Assembly: GCA_965279085.1 (NCBI GenBank)
Contig: OZ257149.1
Coordinates: forward strand, 2,480,001-2,544,000
Reading direction: 5' to 3'
Source: UBA7672 sp965279085
Lineage (GTDB): Bacteria; Pseudomonadota; Alphaproteobacteria; Caulobacterales; Hyphomonadaceae
Length of the DNA stretch: 64,000 nt
Numbering within the stretch: the stretch's first letter is position 1; each line of letters begins with the position of its first letter. This document shows positions 25,696 to 34,938 of the stretch, one piece after another. The notes beneath the pieces were generated by a model. It searched no databases, was not told where the DNA came from, and saw nothing but the letters and a program-made list of their open reading frames with translations. The position numbers and the translations under genes were made by a program.

Positions 25696-28600
25696 TCACT
25701 CCGCATGAGCTGGCGCCGGCGAGTAGGCCGTCGGCATTTCACCTTCCTTGGGTTTGTGACCGCTCTTGAGGAGCAGCCGGCAGATGGCAGGCAACACGAA
25801 CAGAGTGAGCAGGGTCGCGGTGATCAGGCCGCCGATGACAACGATCGCCAGCGGCTTCTGGACCTCAGCCCCCGTGCCATGGGCGATGGCCATGGGGACA
25901 AAGCCGATGGCCGGAACGATGCCCGTCATCAGCACGGCCCGGAACTTCTCGGTCATTCCCTCACGTATGGCCTCTGAGAGGGGCATACCGATATCGAGAC
26001 GCTGATTGATGCTGGTCATGACGACGAGACCATTCAGAACTGCGACGCCGGAAAGGCAGATGAATCCTACCGCCGCCGAAATCGAGAACGGCATTCCCGT
26101 GAGCATAAGCGCGAAGACACCACCCGCCAGCGCCAGCGGAACAGCAGAAAACACAGCCGTCGCCGCCCGGAACGTACCGAGCGCTGCATAGAGAACGCCA
26201 AAGATCAGCAGGAAACAGGCGGGCACGACAAGCGAGATACGTTGTGACGCCGATTGAAGGTTTTCGAACTGGCCGCCCCAGGTAATCCACGACCCCGGCG
26301 GGAGCGGCGGCCCAGCTTCGACGCGCTGCTTCGCCTCTGCGACGAATGAACCGAGGTCGCGGCCCCGAACGTTGGCCTGCACCACCACGCGGCGCTTGCC
26401 GTCTTCACGGCTGACCTGGTTGAGGCCTTCCGAAAAGCTGAAGCGAGCCAACTCGCGAAGTGAAACAGAGGCGCGATGCCCGTCCGCACCTTCCGGTAGC
26501 AGGACGGGAATGGAGCCGACGGCGTCGAGATCGTCGCGGACAACGCTCGGCAGACGAACGACGACGTCGAAGCGCCGGTCGCCCTCGAAGATGAGGCCAG
26601 CCTCCCGGCCCGCCATCGCAGCGGCGACCGTGTCCGCCACCTCTTCCAGCGAAAGGCCGTAGCGCGATATCGCATCCCGATCGAAGGTGACATCAAGCGT
26701 CGGGAAACCTCCTGTCTGCTCGACCTTCACATCTGCAGCGCCGGGTACGCCCTGCAGAATTTCGCCGATCTCCGTCGCAGACGCGGTCATCGCGTCGAGA
26801 TCGTCGCCGAAGATCTTGATAGCGACGTCACCGCGCACGCCCGCGATCAACTCGTTGAACCGCATCTGGATAGGCTGCGAGAACTCGTAGTTGCTGCCAA
26901 CCACCTGTTCGAGGCGTTCTTCCATGCGCTCGATCAGTGCAGCTTTCGTTTCTTCGCGGTCAGGCCACTCCTCGCGCGGCTTCAGCATGATGAAGGCGTC
27001 GGACGCGTTCGGCGGCATCGGATCGGAAGCAACCTCGGCGGTGCCGGTCTTGGAGAAGACGACCTCGACTTCGGGAAACTCCTTCAAGGCCCGCTCGATC
27101 TTCATCTGGATTTCGGTGGACTGACGCAAGGAAGTCGATGGAATGCGGATTGCCTGATTGGCGATATCCTGTTCGTCGAGCGTCGGAATGAACTCCTGGC
27201 CCAGCGTCATGAACCCTGCACCTGCCAGGGCGAATACGCCGACACCCATCGCGATGAGCTGTCCTGGACGCTTGAGGGCATAGTTGAGCCCTGGTGCGTA
27301 GGCGCTCTTCGCGATTGCGACGGGCTTGACGTCCTCGTGCGAAACCTTGCCGCGGATCAGGATCGCGACCATGGCGGGCACGAAGGTCAGTGTCAGGATG
27401 AATGCCCCGCCCAGGGCCAGCATCAGCGTGATGGCCATGGGTGAGAACATCTTGCCCTCAACACCGGAGAAGGTGAGCAACGGAGCGAAGACGATGAAGA
27501 TGATCAGCTGGCCATACACAGTCGGCCTGATCATTTCGCGCGAAGCTTCGAGTGTCTCGTGCAGCCGCTCGCCCAAGGTAAGCAGCCTGCTTTCGTGATG
27601 CTGCCGTTCAGCGAGCCGCCGCATGCAGTTCTCGATGACGATAACAGAGCCATCGACGATCAACCCGAAGTCAAGCGCGCCCAGCGACATCAGATTGCCC
27701 GACACGCCGAAACTATTCATGCCGGTGGCCATCATCAGCGCCGAGAGCGGGATGACCAGCGTTGCGATTAGCGCCGCGCGGAAATTGCCAAGGAAGATGA
27801 ACAGCGTTGCTGCGACAAGCAGAGCGCCTTCCAGCAAGTTGCGCTGCACCGTGTCGATCGTTGCGTTGACCAATTTCGATCGGTCATAGACGGCTTCCGC
27901 TACAATGCCGGGCGGCAGGGCACGGGATACCTCGTCCAGCTTGGCGGCCGCTGCGGCCGCAACGGTGCGGCTGTTGCCACCGGTCAGCATCAGCACGGTG
28001 CCAATGACGACTTCCTGGCCATTGGACGTGGCCGCGCCAGTTCGGAGTTCACCGCCGAGTTTCACCTGCGCCAGATCACGAACAAGGATCGAGACGCCGT
28101 TGCGGACCGTAACCGCCGACTGGTTGATCTGATCGATTGTCCGGATTCGGGCATCCGCCCGAACGAGGAAGGCTTCCCCACCCCGGTCGAAAAAGTTGGC
28201 GCCGACGGCAAGGTTCGAACGTTCAAGCGCCTCCGCCAGTTCAGTAAAGGAAACACCGTAAGCCGAGAGCGCCGCGAGATCCGGCTCGATGACGTACTGC
28301 TTCTCGTATCCGCCAATCGTGTCGATGCCCGCGACGCCTGCGACGGAGCGCATCTGTGGCCGGATAATCCAGTCCTGGATCGTGCGAAGGTAGGCAGCCT
28401 GCGAGATAGTATCGGTCAGGCTCTCGCCTTCCGGTGTGAGGAACGATCCGTCCGCCTGCCAGCCTGGCTTGCCAGGCGCGGCCATACCGCCTTCCGCTTT
28501 TGGATCGATGAAACGAATTTCCCACATCAGCACTTCGCCAAGACCGGTCGAAATCGGGCCAGGCATGGGCGCAACACCTTCCGGCAGACTCTCGGCCGCC

Positions 28601-28947
28601 TGCGCCAGGCGCTCCTGGACCTGCTGTCGTGCAAAATAAATGTCGACAGATTCGTCGAAGACCACCGTGACCTGGCTGAACCCGTTGCGCGAAATCGAGC
28701 GCGTGCTTTGCATGCCGGAGATGCCCGACATGGCGGTCTCGATCGGAAAGGTGACCAGTCGTTCGACATCTAGCGGCCCGAACTGCGGAGCCGTGGAATT
28801 GATCTGTACCTGCCGGTTCGTGATGTCCGGCACCGCATCGATTGGCAGGCGCATCAGATTCCACCCGCCCCATGCGGCGACCAGTGCAACAAGCGCAAGG
28901 ATCGCCCAGCGCGATTTGACGGAGACTTCGATAAGGCGGTTGAACAT
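25696..28947 (-). CDS. czcA: CzcA-type heavy-metal RND efflux pump
   Basis: This is a 1083-aa inner-membrane RND transporter of the heavy-metal family (HME). The start MFNRLIEVSVKSRWAILALV and LPIDAVPDITNRQVQINS are typical. The fourth helix contains DFGLIVDGSVIVIENCMRRL (about residues 424-443), the DFGxxxDG pattern of the CzcA/NccA (divalent cation) subgroup rather than the GAMxD pattern of CusA. The pump exports Zn(II), Co(II) and Cd(II) with proton antiport. It is preceded by czcB (36 bp apart) and czcC on the same strand, forming the CzcCBA tripartite system. The exact metal set cannot be told from sequence. Confidence 0.95.
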   Translation of the reverse strand: MFNRLIEVSVKSRWAILALVALVAAWGGWNLMRLPIDAVPDITNRQVQINSTAPQFGPLDVERLVTFPIETAMSGISGMQSTRSISRNGFSQVTVVFDESVDIYFARQQVQERLAQAAESLPEGVAPMPGPISTGLGEVLMWEIRFIDPKAEGGMAAPGKPGWQADGSFLTPEGESLTDTISQAAYLRTIQDWIIRPQMRSVAGVAGIDTIGGYEKQYVIEPDLAALSAYGVSFTELAEALERSNLAVGANFFDRGGEAFLVRADARIRTIDQINQSAVTVRNGVSILVRDLAQVKLGGELRTGAATSNGQEVVIGTVLMLTGGNSRTVAAAAAAKLDEVSRALPPGIVAEAVYDRSKLVNATIDTVQRNLLEGALLVAATLFIFLGNFRAALIATLVIPLSALMMATGMNSFGVSGNLMSLGALDFGLIVDGSVIVIENCMRRLAERQHHESRLLTLGERLHETLEASREMIRPTVYGQLIIFIVFAPLLTFSGVEGKMFSPMAITLMLALGGAFILTLTFVPAMVAILIRGKVSHEDVKPVAIAKSAYAPGLNYALKRPGQLIAMGVGVFALAGAGFMTLGQEFIPTLDEQDIANQAIRIPSTSLRQSTEIQMKIERALKEFPEVEVVFSKTGTAEVASDPMPPNASDAFIMLKPREEWPDREETKAALIERMEERLEQVVGSNYEFSQPIQMRFNELIAGVRGDVAIKIFGDDLDAMTASATEIGEILQGVPGAADVKVEQTGGFPTLDVTFDRDAISRYGLSLEEVADTVAAAMAGREAGLIFEGDRRFDVVVRLPSVVRDDLDAVGSIPVLLPEGADGHRASVSLRELARFSFSEGLNQVSREDGKRRVVVQANVRGRDLGSFVAEAKQRVEAGPPLPPGSWITWGGQFENLQSASQRISLVVPACFLLIFGVLYAALGTFRAATAVFSAVPLALAGGVFALMLTGMPFSISAAVGFICLSGVAVLNGLVVMTSINQRLDIGMPLSEAIREGMTEKFRAVLMTGIVPAIGFVPMAIAHGTGAEVQKPLAIVVIGGLITATLLTLFVLPAICRLLLKSGHKPKEGEMPTAYSPAPAHAE

Positions 28948-28983
28948 CTTGGTGTGTCCGGAATCTGAGAGGGGAAGCGGGCG

Positions 28984-30243
28984 TCAGTGGCCGTGTTCGG
29001 CCGCGCCTTTTCCTAATTCAGCCTTGAGCAGGAAGGCGTTGCGCGTCGCGACCACCTGGCCGGCTTCAAGGCCGGAGAGGATCTCGGTTCGGCCGCCACT
29101 TCGCGTGCCAGTTTGCACCTTCATGGCATCGAACCCTTCCTCGCTGCGAACGAACACAACGTCCTGGCCTTCGATGTTCTGCACAGCCTCGTCCGGCAAG
29201 ACGAACACGCCCGCACCGCCGGCGCCGCCCTTCGCCCTGATCACGACCCGCGCGAAACGCCCGGGCTGCAGGTTTTCGGCGCCAGAGGTGACAGAGAGAA
29301 CGACGGAAGCGCTACGGCTTTCCGCGCTGCCCGATGGCGTGACGGAGCGGACGGTCGCGGTGATCGAGCCTCCGGCCGGCGTCTCCACCGTTGCGACATC
29401 ACCTGGAGCGATGCGTCCGGCGTCTGCGAGCGGCACTGCGCCTTCGATCTGAATTTTCGTCGGATCGGCGATGCGGAAGAGGATGGCATCGGGGGTGACA
29501 TAGGCGCCCAGCTTGGCGCCAGACGTCACCTCGGTAATTCTGCCGGCGATGGGGCTCGAAATGAAGACAGATGTCCCATCGTCCGAAACGCGCGCCGCAC
29601 GGGACGCTGCGCTGCTGCGGCGATACTCCGCCTCGGCAGACGTCAGCTCGGCCTGGGCAGCTTCCAGATCCTGCCGGGCAGTGACTCCCTGGTCGAAGAG
29701 GCGCTTCTCCCGGTCGAACGCCGACTTGGCTTGATCAAAGCGCGCCTTGGCGCCTGACAAGGCTGCAGCAATTCCGGCCGCCTCGGGACTGTTGACCACC
29801 GCGATTGTCTCACCACGAGCCACCGGGTCGCCGAGACGTTTGCGGATCGCCGAGATAGAGCCAGCGGCGCGCGCTGTGAGAACAGCCTCGCCGTCGGGGG
29901 CCGACACAACGGTCGCCTGCGCGACGATCTCTTGAGCAAGAAGCGAGGGGCTAAGAGTTTCCAGAACGACGCCTGACTGCTTGAGCATGTCTTCGGACAT
30001 CGCAACTTCGCCCGCCTCACCGGCATGCTCGCCGCCTTCCTCCCCGTGTTCACCTTCCTCGCCACCGTGCTCATCGCTCGCGGCTACGCCGGCAAGTTCG
30101 GCTGCGTGTTGCTCGGCGCTTTCACCTGCATGGTTCTCCGCAGGCGCAAATACCGAGCGTCCGAGGAAGATGCCCGCGACTGCGGTCACGACCACGACCG
30201 CCGCTGCACCGCCGAGAAGTACGTTTTTGTTCCGGATATCCAT
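28984..30243 (-). CDS. czcB: CzcB-type periplasmic adaptor (membrane fusion protein)
   Basis: This is a 419-aa adaptor. After the N-terminal anchor (VLLGGAAAVVVVTAVAGIFL) there is an acidic His-rich stretch (EHGGEEGEHGEEGGEHAGEA) that probably binds zinc, a common feature of CzcB proteins. The barrel-sandwich and coiled-coil parts follow: TARAAGSISAIRKRLGDPVA, KARFDQAKSAFDREKRLFDQ, ELTSAEAEYRR, then the beta-barrel (SSPIAGRITEVTSGAKLGAY). The C-terminus ends in AEHGH, another metal-binding patch. The stop lies 36 bp before czcA and the start 9 bp after czcC, so the genes are one operon. Confidence 0.93.
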   Translation of the reverse strand: MDIRNKNVLLGGAAAVVVVTAVAGIFLGRSVFAPAENHAGESAEQHAAELAGVAASDEHGGEEGEHGEEGGEHAGEAGEVAMSEDMLKQSGVVLETLSPSLLAQEIVAQATVVSAPDGEAVLTARAAGSISAIRKRLGDPVARGETIAVVNSPEAAGIAAALSGAKARFDQAKSAFDREKRLFDQGVTARQDLEAAQAELTSAEAEYRRSSAASRAARVSDDGTSVFISSPIAGRITEVTSGAKLGAYVTPDAILFRIADPTKIQIEGAVPLADAGRIAPGDVATVETPAGGSITATVRSVTPSGSAESRSASVVLSVTSGAENLQPGRFARVVIRAKGGAGGAGVFVLPDEAVQNIEGQDVVFVRSEEGFDAMKVQTGTRSGGRTEILSGLEAGQVVATRNAFLLKAELGKGAAEHGH

Positions 30244-30252
30244 GGTTATCTC

Positions 30253-31485
30253 TCAGCGAGCCAGAGCGCGTTCAAGTTCGGCGGCCGCGACTGCACGGTC
30301 GCGTTGCGCCTCGATTAGTGTCGCTTGCGCCGACGCAAACGCGTCCTCGGCGTCAAGCACATCGAGAAGAGAGAAGCGCCCGGCTTCAAAGCCGGTGCGA
30401 GCCAGATCCAGCGCCTGTTGCGCAGTCGGACCCGCGATCTCTTCCAGGGTGCGCACGCGGCTTTCAGCGGCGGCGTAAGCGTCCTCTGCTGCGCGTGTCC
30501 TCTGCACCGACTCCGCAATGGACTGCACGCGCCGGGAGTTCGCCGCTCTCACGTCTGCACTGGCGGCGGCGATATTGCCTTGATTGGCGTTGAAGATCGG
30601 GATCGGAAGGGACAGGCCAAAAACGATCGCGCTTTCGCCATCGTCCTCGAAGCGCCGCACGCCGAGTTCCGCCGTGAGGTCCATTGCGCCAGCGGTCCGT
30701 TCGCGATCGACGATCGCCCGCGCCGCATTCGCCTGGGCTTCAGCGAGGCGGACATCGAGGCTCTGCATTGGATCTGGAACGCCCTGTGGCCGCTGCTGGC
30801 CCGCCAGAGAACCAACCACTCGCTGAGGAGCAGTGACATCGCCGAGAAGCGCGGCAAGCGCCGAGCGCGCCGCGTTGTCCGCGGCGATCAATCTGTCCAG
30901 TTCCGCCTGCGCTTCTGCGGCAGCCGTCCGCGCGCGCAACGCACGCAGAGGAGGCTCTCGGCCGGCATCGACGAGAGCCTGCGCAGATTTGGAAAGGTCG
31001 TTGGCGCGGCCCAGCGCCGCTCGTGCCAACGTGACCTGAGCTTCGGCCGCGAGGGCGGTGGCGAAGCGGGATTTCACTTCCACGGTGAGATCGGCCCGCG
31101 CGATTCGCGCCGACAGCTGCGCCGCAGAGACTTCTGCTTCGCCTGCCCTCACCCGCGCTTCACGTTTGCCGCCAAGCTCAATCGTCTGACCGATGGCGAG
31201 CGTCGTCTCGGCGAGGTCGAGACCACGGTACAGGCCGGATCCGCTGAAATTCTCGACCTCGAGGCGAGCCTCAGGATTGGGTCCAAGGCCGGCTTGCTGA
31301 CGCCGACCTTGCGCTGCATCGACAGCTGCTCCCGCCTGAACGAGCGCGGGCGCATTGCTTTCTGCGCGCGCCAACGCCTCTTCCAGCGTGAGCGTTTGCG
31401 CTGTCTGGGCGAAAGACACGCCTGCGCCCCCCGACATGAGAATTGCAACGCACAGCGTGCGCGCCAGCATACGATTGGAAATCAC
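30253..31485 (-). CDS. czcC: CzcC-type outer-membrane efflux protein (TolC family)
   Basis: This is a 410-aa TolC-family channel protein. A signal peptide (MLARTLCVAILMSGGAGVSF, about residues 6-25) precedes a long helical body with LTLEEALARAESNAPALV, GLDLAETTLAIGQTIELGGK and TAAAEAQAELDRL, then the second repeat half with FGLSLPIPIFNANQGNI and ARTGFEAGRFSLLDVLDAED. It is the outer-membrane part of CzcCBA. I prefer GTG 31485 because GGAG lies nine bases upstream; ATG 31470 (MLARTL) is an alternative. The stop is 9 bp ahead of czcB. Confidence 0.93.
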   Translation of the reverse strand: MISNRMLARTLCVAILMSGGAGVSFAQTAQTLTLEEALARAESNAPALVQAGAAVDAAQGRRQQAGLGPNPEARLEVENFSGSGLYRGLDLAETTLAIGQTIELGGKREARVRAGEAEVSAAQLSARIARADLTVEVKSRFATALAAEAQVTLARAALGRANDLSKSAQALVDAGREPPLRALRARTAAAEAQAELDRLIAADNAARSALAALLGDVTAPQRVVGSLAGQQRPQGVPDPMQSLDVRLAEAQANAARAIVDRERTAGAMDLTAELGVRRFEDDGESAIVFGLSLPIPIFNANQGNIAAASADVRAANSRRVQSIAESVQRTRAAEDAYAAAESRVRTLEEIAGPTAQQALDLARTGFEAGRFSLLDVLDAEDAFASAQATLIEAQRDRAVAAAELERALAR

Positions 31486-31543
31486 GGGACATATCTCCGC
31501 TAGAACTGAAAACGGCGTCGGCCCCAATCGGGGCAGCTGCGTT

Positions 31544-31891
31544 TCAGGCTAGCGGCGGACGGCTCAAGGGCGCCGCAAAGTGGTCAGGTCGCGCATCGTG
31601 CGAGAACGTGTAGACCCGGGTAATGACGCTGAGGTCAGTCTCGCTTTGCGGTATGGCTAGATAGATGTGATGCAGCGCATGGCAGGGGCAGCTGTCGGTG
31701 CAGGTTGGCGGCCCGTCGGAATCGGACTGGCCAGCCCCGTCATCGGCAGCCGTGACGCTCACATGCAGGCCGTCGTCAGCCTGGATCGAGATCGCCGAAT
31801 TTTCAGAACCGACATGCAAAACGCCAGCGTCCGCCGTCTGGATGGACCAGAACGTCAGGGCGAGCAGCATGGCGAAGACGCGGCGGATCAC
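31544..31891 (-). CDS. CzcI-like small periplasmic protein with Cys/His motif
   Basis: This is a 115-aa protein. The signal peptide (RRVFAMLLALTFWSIQTADA) leads to a short mature part with CTDSCPCHALHH, a possible metal site. Small proteins of this size and layout precede czcC in classical czc operons (CzcI), where they influence metal induction. The GTG start at 31891 has AAGGA six bases upstream. It is the promoter-proximal gene of the czcCBA unit, 58 bp upstream of czcC. The family match to CzcI rests on position and composition. Confidence 0.6.
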   Translation of the reverse strand: MIRRVFAMLLALTFWSIQTADAGVLHVGSENSAISIQADDGLHVSVTAADDGAGQSDSDGPPTCTDSCPCHALHHIYLAIPQSETDLSVITRVYTFSHDARPDHFAAPLSRPPLA

Positions 31892-31977
31892 AAGCGGTCC
31901 TTGGCTTTCACGCAGGTGAGATGCCACACCTAAAATTACAAGTCGATAAACAGAGCTGTGACGGCAACAACGGCGCA

Positions 31978-31995
31978 GCTACAGTATAACAGAGC
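31978..31995. promoter_or_regulatory. Candidate Zur/Fur-type operator upstream of czc genes
   Basis: GCTACAGTATAACAGAGC is an imperfect 18-bp dyad centred on TATA; its complement contains TGTTATA, a half-site common in Zur boxes. It lies between the CzcI-like gene (start 31891) and the Zur gene (end 32058), where an operator for the czc operon would be expected. Only five of nine paired positions match, so the call is tentative. Confidence 0.3.
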
Positions 31996-32057
31996 ACAAG
32001 AGCAGTCCGTCTTTCTCATCACGGAGAGACAGGAAGCCGTCATTTCTCAGCGTCTGC

Positions 32058-32516
32058 TCAGGCGCAGACTTGGCAAGTTCCACTGACCTCTACAACGGCG
32101 TTGCGCATCCTGAAGCCTACGCTGTCGATGTCCCGCGACAACTTCTTCAGCACCTCGCTCGCGTGAAGTTCTGCGACTGTCCCGCAACGCTCGCAGATCA
32201 GAAAAATTGCCTCGTGGCCATGCCGCCAATGCCCACAAGGAGCAAACGCGTTGAGGCTTTCGATGCGGTGCGCCAATCCCATTTCGATCAGAAAATCGAG
32301 CGAGCGGTAGAGCGTAGGCGGCTTTGCGACGCCCGACGCCTTTATCAGCGGAAGGATATCATAGGCCTTCACCGGGCGCGGGGACTCCAGCAGCATGGTC
32401 AGCACCTTGCGCCGGATTGGCGTCAGGTTCCCGCCTCGCCGCATGCATAGGTCTTCAGCCTCGCGCAACGAAGCCTCTAGCTCAGCAGGCCTGCAGGAGA
32501 GCCGGGCATGTGCCAT
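32058..32516 (-). CDS. zur: Fur-family regulator, Zur-like
   Basis: This is a 152-aa regulator. The winged-helix part contains MRRGGNLTPIRRKVLTMLLE, AYDILPLIKASG and KPPTLYRSLDFLIEMGLAHR, the Fur recognition helix region. The metal-binding part contains CGHWRHGHEAIFLICERCG (two CxxC-like sites, here with ICERCG) and ends in VSGTCQVCA, giving a structural zinc site typical of Zur rather than Fur. With zinc bound, Zur would repress zinc-import genes; here its neighbour is the czc efflux unit. ATG 32516 is clear. Confidence 0.88.
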   Translation of the reverse strand: MAHARLSCRPAELEASLREAEDLCMRRGGNLTPIRRKVLTMLLESPRPVKAYDILPLIKASGVAKPPTLYRSLDFLIEMGLAHRIESLNAFAPCGHWRHGHEAIFLICERCGTVAELHASEVLKKLSRDIDSVGFRMRNAVVEVSGTCQVCA

Positions 32517-32831
32517 TGCCGCAATTTCGGCCAGGTGGAGCGCGCCCGCAAGAGTATCCTGGAGCGCGCCGTTGACAGGTCACGTCGCCAACACAAAATC
32601 CGCCGCAACCACGCCGATGAAGACTGCAAGCGCCGAGCCCGTGACGAACTCGCGAACGTGGTCGATGCCGCCTTGCCTGGTCGCGCGTGATTGATCCTTT
32701 CGGCCTTTGCAAAGAGGACACCTGGGCTGATCATTAACTCGGAGGGACGAAGGGTCGGCGGCTAGCGCAACGAGACAGCTCGGCCGGTTATTGCAACTGA
32801 ACGCTCTGAAATCGGGGCGCTCGCCGCCGGC
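32517..32831. other. Region without a firm gene; possible coding remnant on minus strand
   Basis: No ORF with a convincing start is present. On the minus strand, from about 32,735 down to a TGA at 32,580, one frame reads CPLCKGRKDQS and then GGIDHVREFVTGSALAVFIG followed by VVAADFVLAT, which looks like a zinc-knuckle plus membrane helix with coding-like third positions, but it lacks an ATG, GTG or ribosome site. I treat it as a possible degraded gene end just upstream of zur. Confidence 0.3.
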
Positions 32832-32862
32832 TTGACCCTATAGCTGCTACAGCCTTCAGAAG
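32832..32862 (+). promoter_or_regulatory. MerR-type promoter of the TonB receptor gene
   Basis: TTGACC (-35, 32832-32837) is followed by the dyad ACCCTATAGCTGCTACAGCCT (32835-32855) and, 19 bp after the -35, CAGAAG as a -10-like hexamer. The dyad agrees with the perfect palindrome of the merR/CDF promoter at 35,349 at 15 of 21 positions, and the -35, operator offset and CAGA position are the same. The long 19-bp spacer is the hallmark of MerR-activated promoters. Confidence 0.62.
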
Positions 32863-32914
32863 TCGCTCACCTCTCAGGGGCTATCCCTGCGGAATCAAGT
32901 TCGGAGCGACCATT

Positions 32915-34912
32915 TTGAAGAAGACCTTTCTCCTCTCTCTGCCGTCTGCGACCGTGAGCGCAGTTCTGGGCTGGACGGTCGCAGCGCCGCCTGCGTTGGC
33001 GCAGGAAGTCGAGCAAGCGGAAACATCCCAGGAGAACCAGGCAGAAGAGGAAGGCGACGAGGACACGGATGTTGTCATCGTCCAGGCGACGCGATCCGGC
33101 CGGCGCGTGCAGGACGAACCCATTCGCGTGGAAGTCATCGATGCTGAGGAGATCGAAGAGAAAGGCCTGATGATGCCGGGCAACATCTCCATGCTCGTCG
33201 CTGAAACAGGCGGAGTTCGCGTGCAGATGACAGCGCCGGCGCTCGGAGCGGCAAATGTCCGCATGCAGGGAATGCGCGGTCGCTATACGCAGCTCCTTGC
33301 GGATGGTCTGCCGCTCTATGGCGGACAGGCGATCGGCCTGCTGCAGATCCCGCCAACCGATCTCGGCCAGGTCGAAATCATCAAGGGTGCCGCCTCCGCA
33401 CTCTACGGTCCGAGTGCGCTCGGCGGCGTCATCAACCTCGTCTCGCGACGTCCCGACTACGAGGCCGAGACCGAATTGCTGTTGAACACGACCACGCGCA
33501 ACGGTCAGGACGTCACGGCCTATGCCGCCTCTCCCCTTTCCGAGGATTTCAGCGGCTCTCTTGTCGGTGGCTTTCACAGGCAGACGCGCCAAGACCTTGA
33601 CGACGATGGCTGGATCGACATGCCGGGCTATGAGCGCTGGACGGTTCGCCCACGCCTTTTCTGGGAAGGCCAAAGCGGCGCAAATGCCTTTTTCACAGTC
33701 GGCGCCATGAACGAGGAACGTGTGGGCGGCACCCTGCCGGGCCGATTGATGCCGGATGGTCAGCCGTTCGCCAACACACAGGACAGCACGCGGTTTGACG
33801 CGGGCGCTGTCGTTGAAATCCCGGTCGGTGAACTCGGCACAGCGCACTTTCGCGCCTCCGGCATGAAGCAGGATCACAGACACGTCTTTGGCGCCGTCAC
33901 CGAAGACGACGCGCACGACACAACTTTCGCTGAAGCCTCTTTCGCATCGCAGCCCGGCGACACGTCCTGGTTGGCTGGTGTCGCGGTCCAGCGTGACGGC
34001 TATGACTCAGAGACCTTCCCGGCCTTCAACTACACGTTCACGACGCCGGGTGTGTTCGTCCAGCTGGAACAGCAAGTGGGCGAAGAGCTGACACTCGCGG
34101 GAAGCGCGCGATGGGACGATCACAGCGAGTATGGCTCGCACTTCAGCCCCCGCCTGTCTCTACTCTATCGGCCAGGACCTTTGCGGATCAGAGCTTCAAT
34201 TGGCAGCGGTTTCTATGCGCCAACTCCGTTCGTGGAGGAAATCGAAGCTGCCGGCCTGTCTCGCCTCGAAGTACCGACAGGCCTTCAGGCCGAGACCGCA
34301 GAAACAGCGTCGTTCGATATCGGATACACGGCCGGCGCCGCTGAGTTCAGCGCAACGCTGTTCGGGTCCAATATCGACGAGGCTGTTCAGCTACAAACCG
34401 TCGACGCAGACACAGTGCGTCTTATCAACGCGAACGGGGAGACGCGCACGCGAGGCGCCGAGCTTCTGGCGCGCTATCGCTGGGACGGCTTCACCGTGAC
34501 GGGCAGCTATGTCTATCTGGACGCCAGCGAACCCGACCCGGATGGCGGCGGCCGACGTACCGTCCCCGTCACACCAAAGCAGACGGCCGGTTTCGTTGCT
34601 ATGTGGGAAGAAGAAGGCGTCGGTCGCTTTGGATTCGAAGCCTACTACACCGGCAAGCAGGACCTAGACGACAATCCGTTCCGTACGGAGAGCAAGCCGT
34701 ATGTCGAGATGGGCCTGATGGGCGAGATCGACTTGGGTGCCTTCAGCGTTTTTGCCAATGCGGAGAACATTCTCGATGTTCGCCAGACTAAGCACGACTC
34801 GCTGATCCGCCCGATCCGCGCGCCGGACGGCAACTGGACGGTCGACGCCTGGTCGCCGCTAGAAGGTTTCGTCCTGAACGTCGGCGTGCGCTTCAAGTTC
34901 GGAGCGGAGTGA
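32915..34912 (+). CDS. TonB-dependent outer-membrane receptor
   Basis: This is a 665-aa receptor. The signal peptide (MKKTFLLSLPSATVSAVLG, ending ALAQ) precedes a short acidic stretch, then the plug (VIVQATRSGRRVQDEPIRVE, VRMQGMRGRYTQLLADGLPL, VEIIKGAASALYGPSALGGV, INLVSRRPDYE) and a beta-barrel ending VLNVGVRFKFGAE with a terminal aromatic strand. The length is normal for a metal-complex or vitamin receptor. TTG 32915 has GGAG nine bases upstream. A MerR-type promoter 80 bp upstream links it to the nearby regulator, so it may move metal complexes, but the substrate is unknown. Confidence 0.92.
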   Translation: MKKTFLLSLPSATVSAVLGWTVAAPPALAQEVEQAETSQENQAEEEGDEDTDVVIVQATRSGRRVQDEPIRVEVIDAEEIEEKGLMMPGNISMLVAETGGVRVQMTAPALGAANVRMQGMRGRYTQLLADGLPLYGGQAIGLLQIPPTDLGQVEIIKGAASALYGPSALGGVINLVSRRPDYEAETELLLNTTTRNGQDVTAYAASPLSEDFSGSLVGGFHRQTRQDLDDDGWIDMPGYERWTVRPRLFWEGQSGANAFFTVGAMNEERVGGTLPGRLMPDGQPFANTQDSTRFDAGAVVEIPVGELGTAHFRASGMKQDHRHVFGAVTEDDAHDTTFAEASFASQPGDTSWLAGVAVQRDGYDSETFPAFNYTFTTPGVFVQLEQQVGEELTLAGSARWDDHSEYGSHFSPRLSLLYRPGPLRIRASIGSGFYAPTPFVEEIEAAGLSRLEVPTGLQAETAETASFDIGYTAGAAEFSATLFGSNIDEAVQLQTVDADTVRLINANGETRTRGAELLARYRWDGFTVTGSYVYLDASEPDPDGGGRRTVPVTPKQTAGFVAMWEEEGVGRFGFEAYYTGKQDLDDNPFRTESKPYVEMGLMGEIDLGAFSVFANAENILDVRQTKHDSLIRPIRAPDGNWTVDAWSPLEGFVLNVGVRFKFGAE

Positions 34913-34938
34913 AAGCGGAGGTGGCGAATTGGGCTCGT

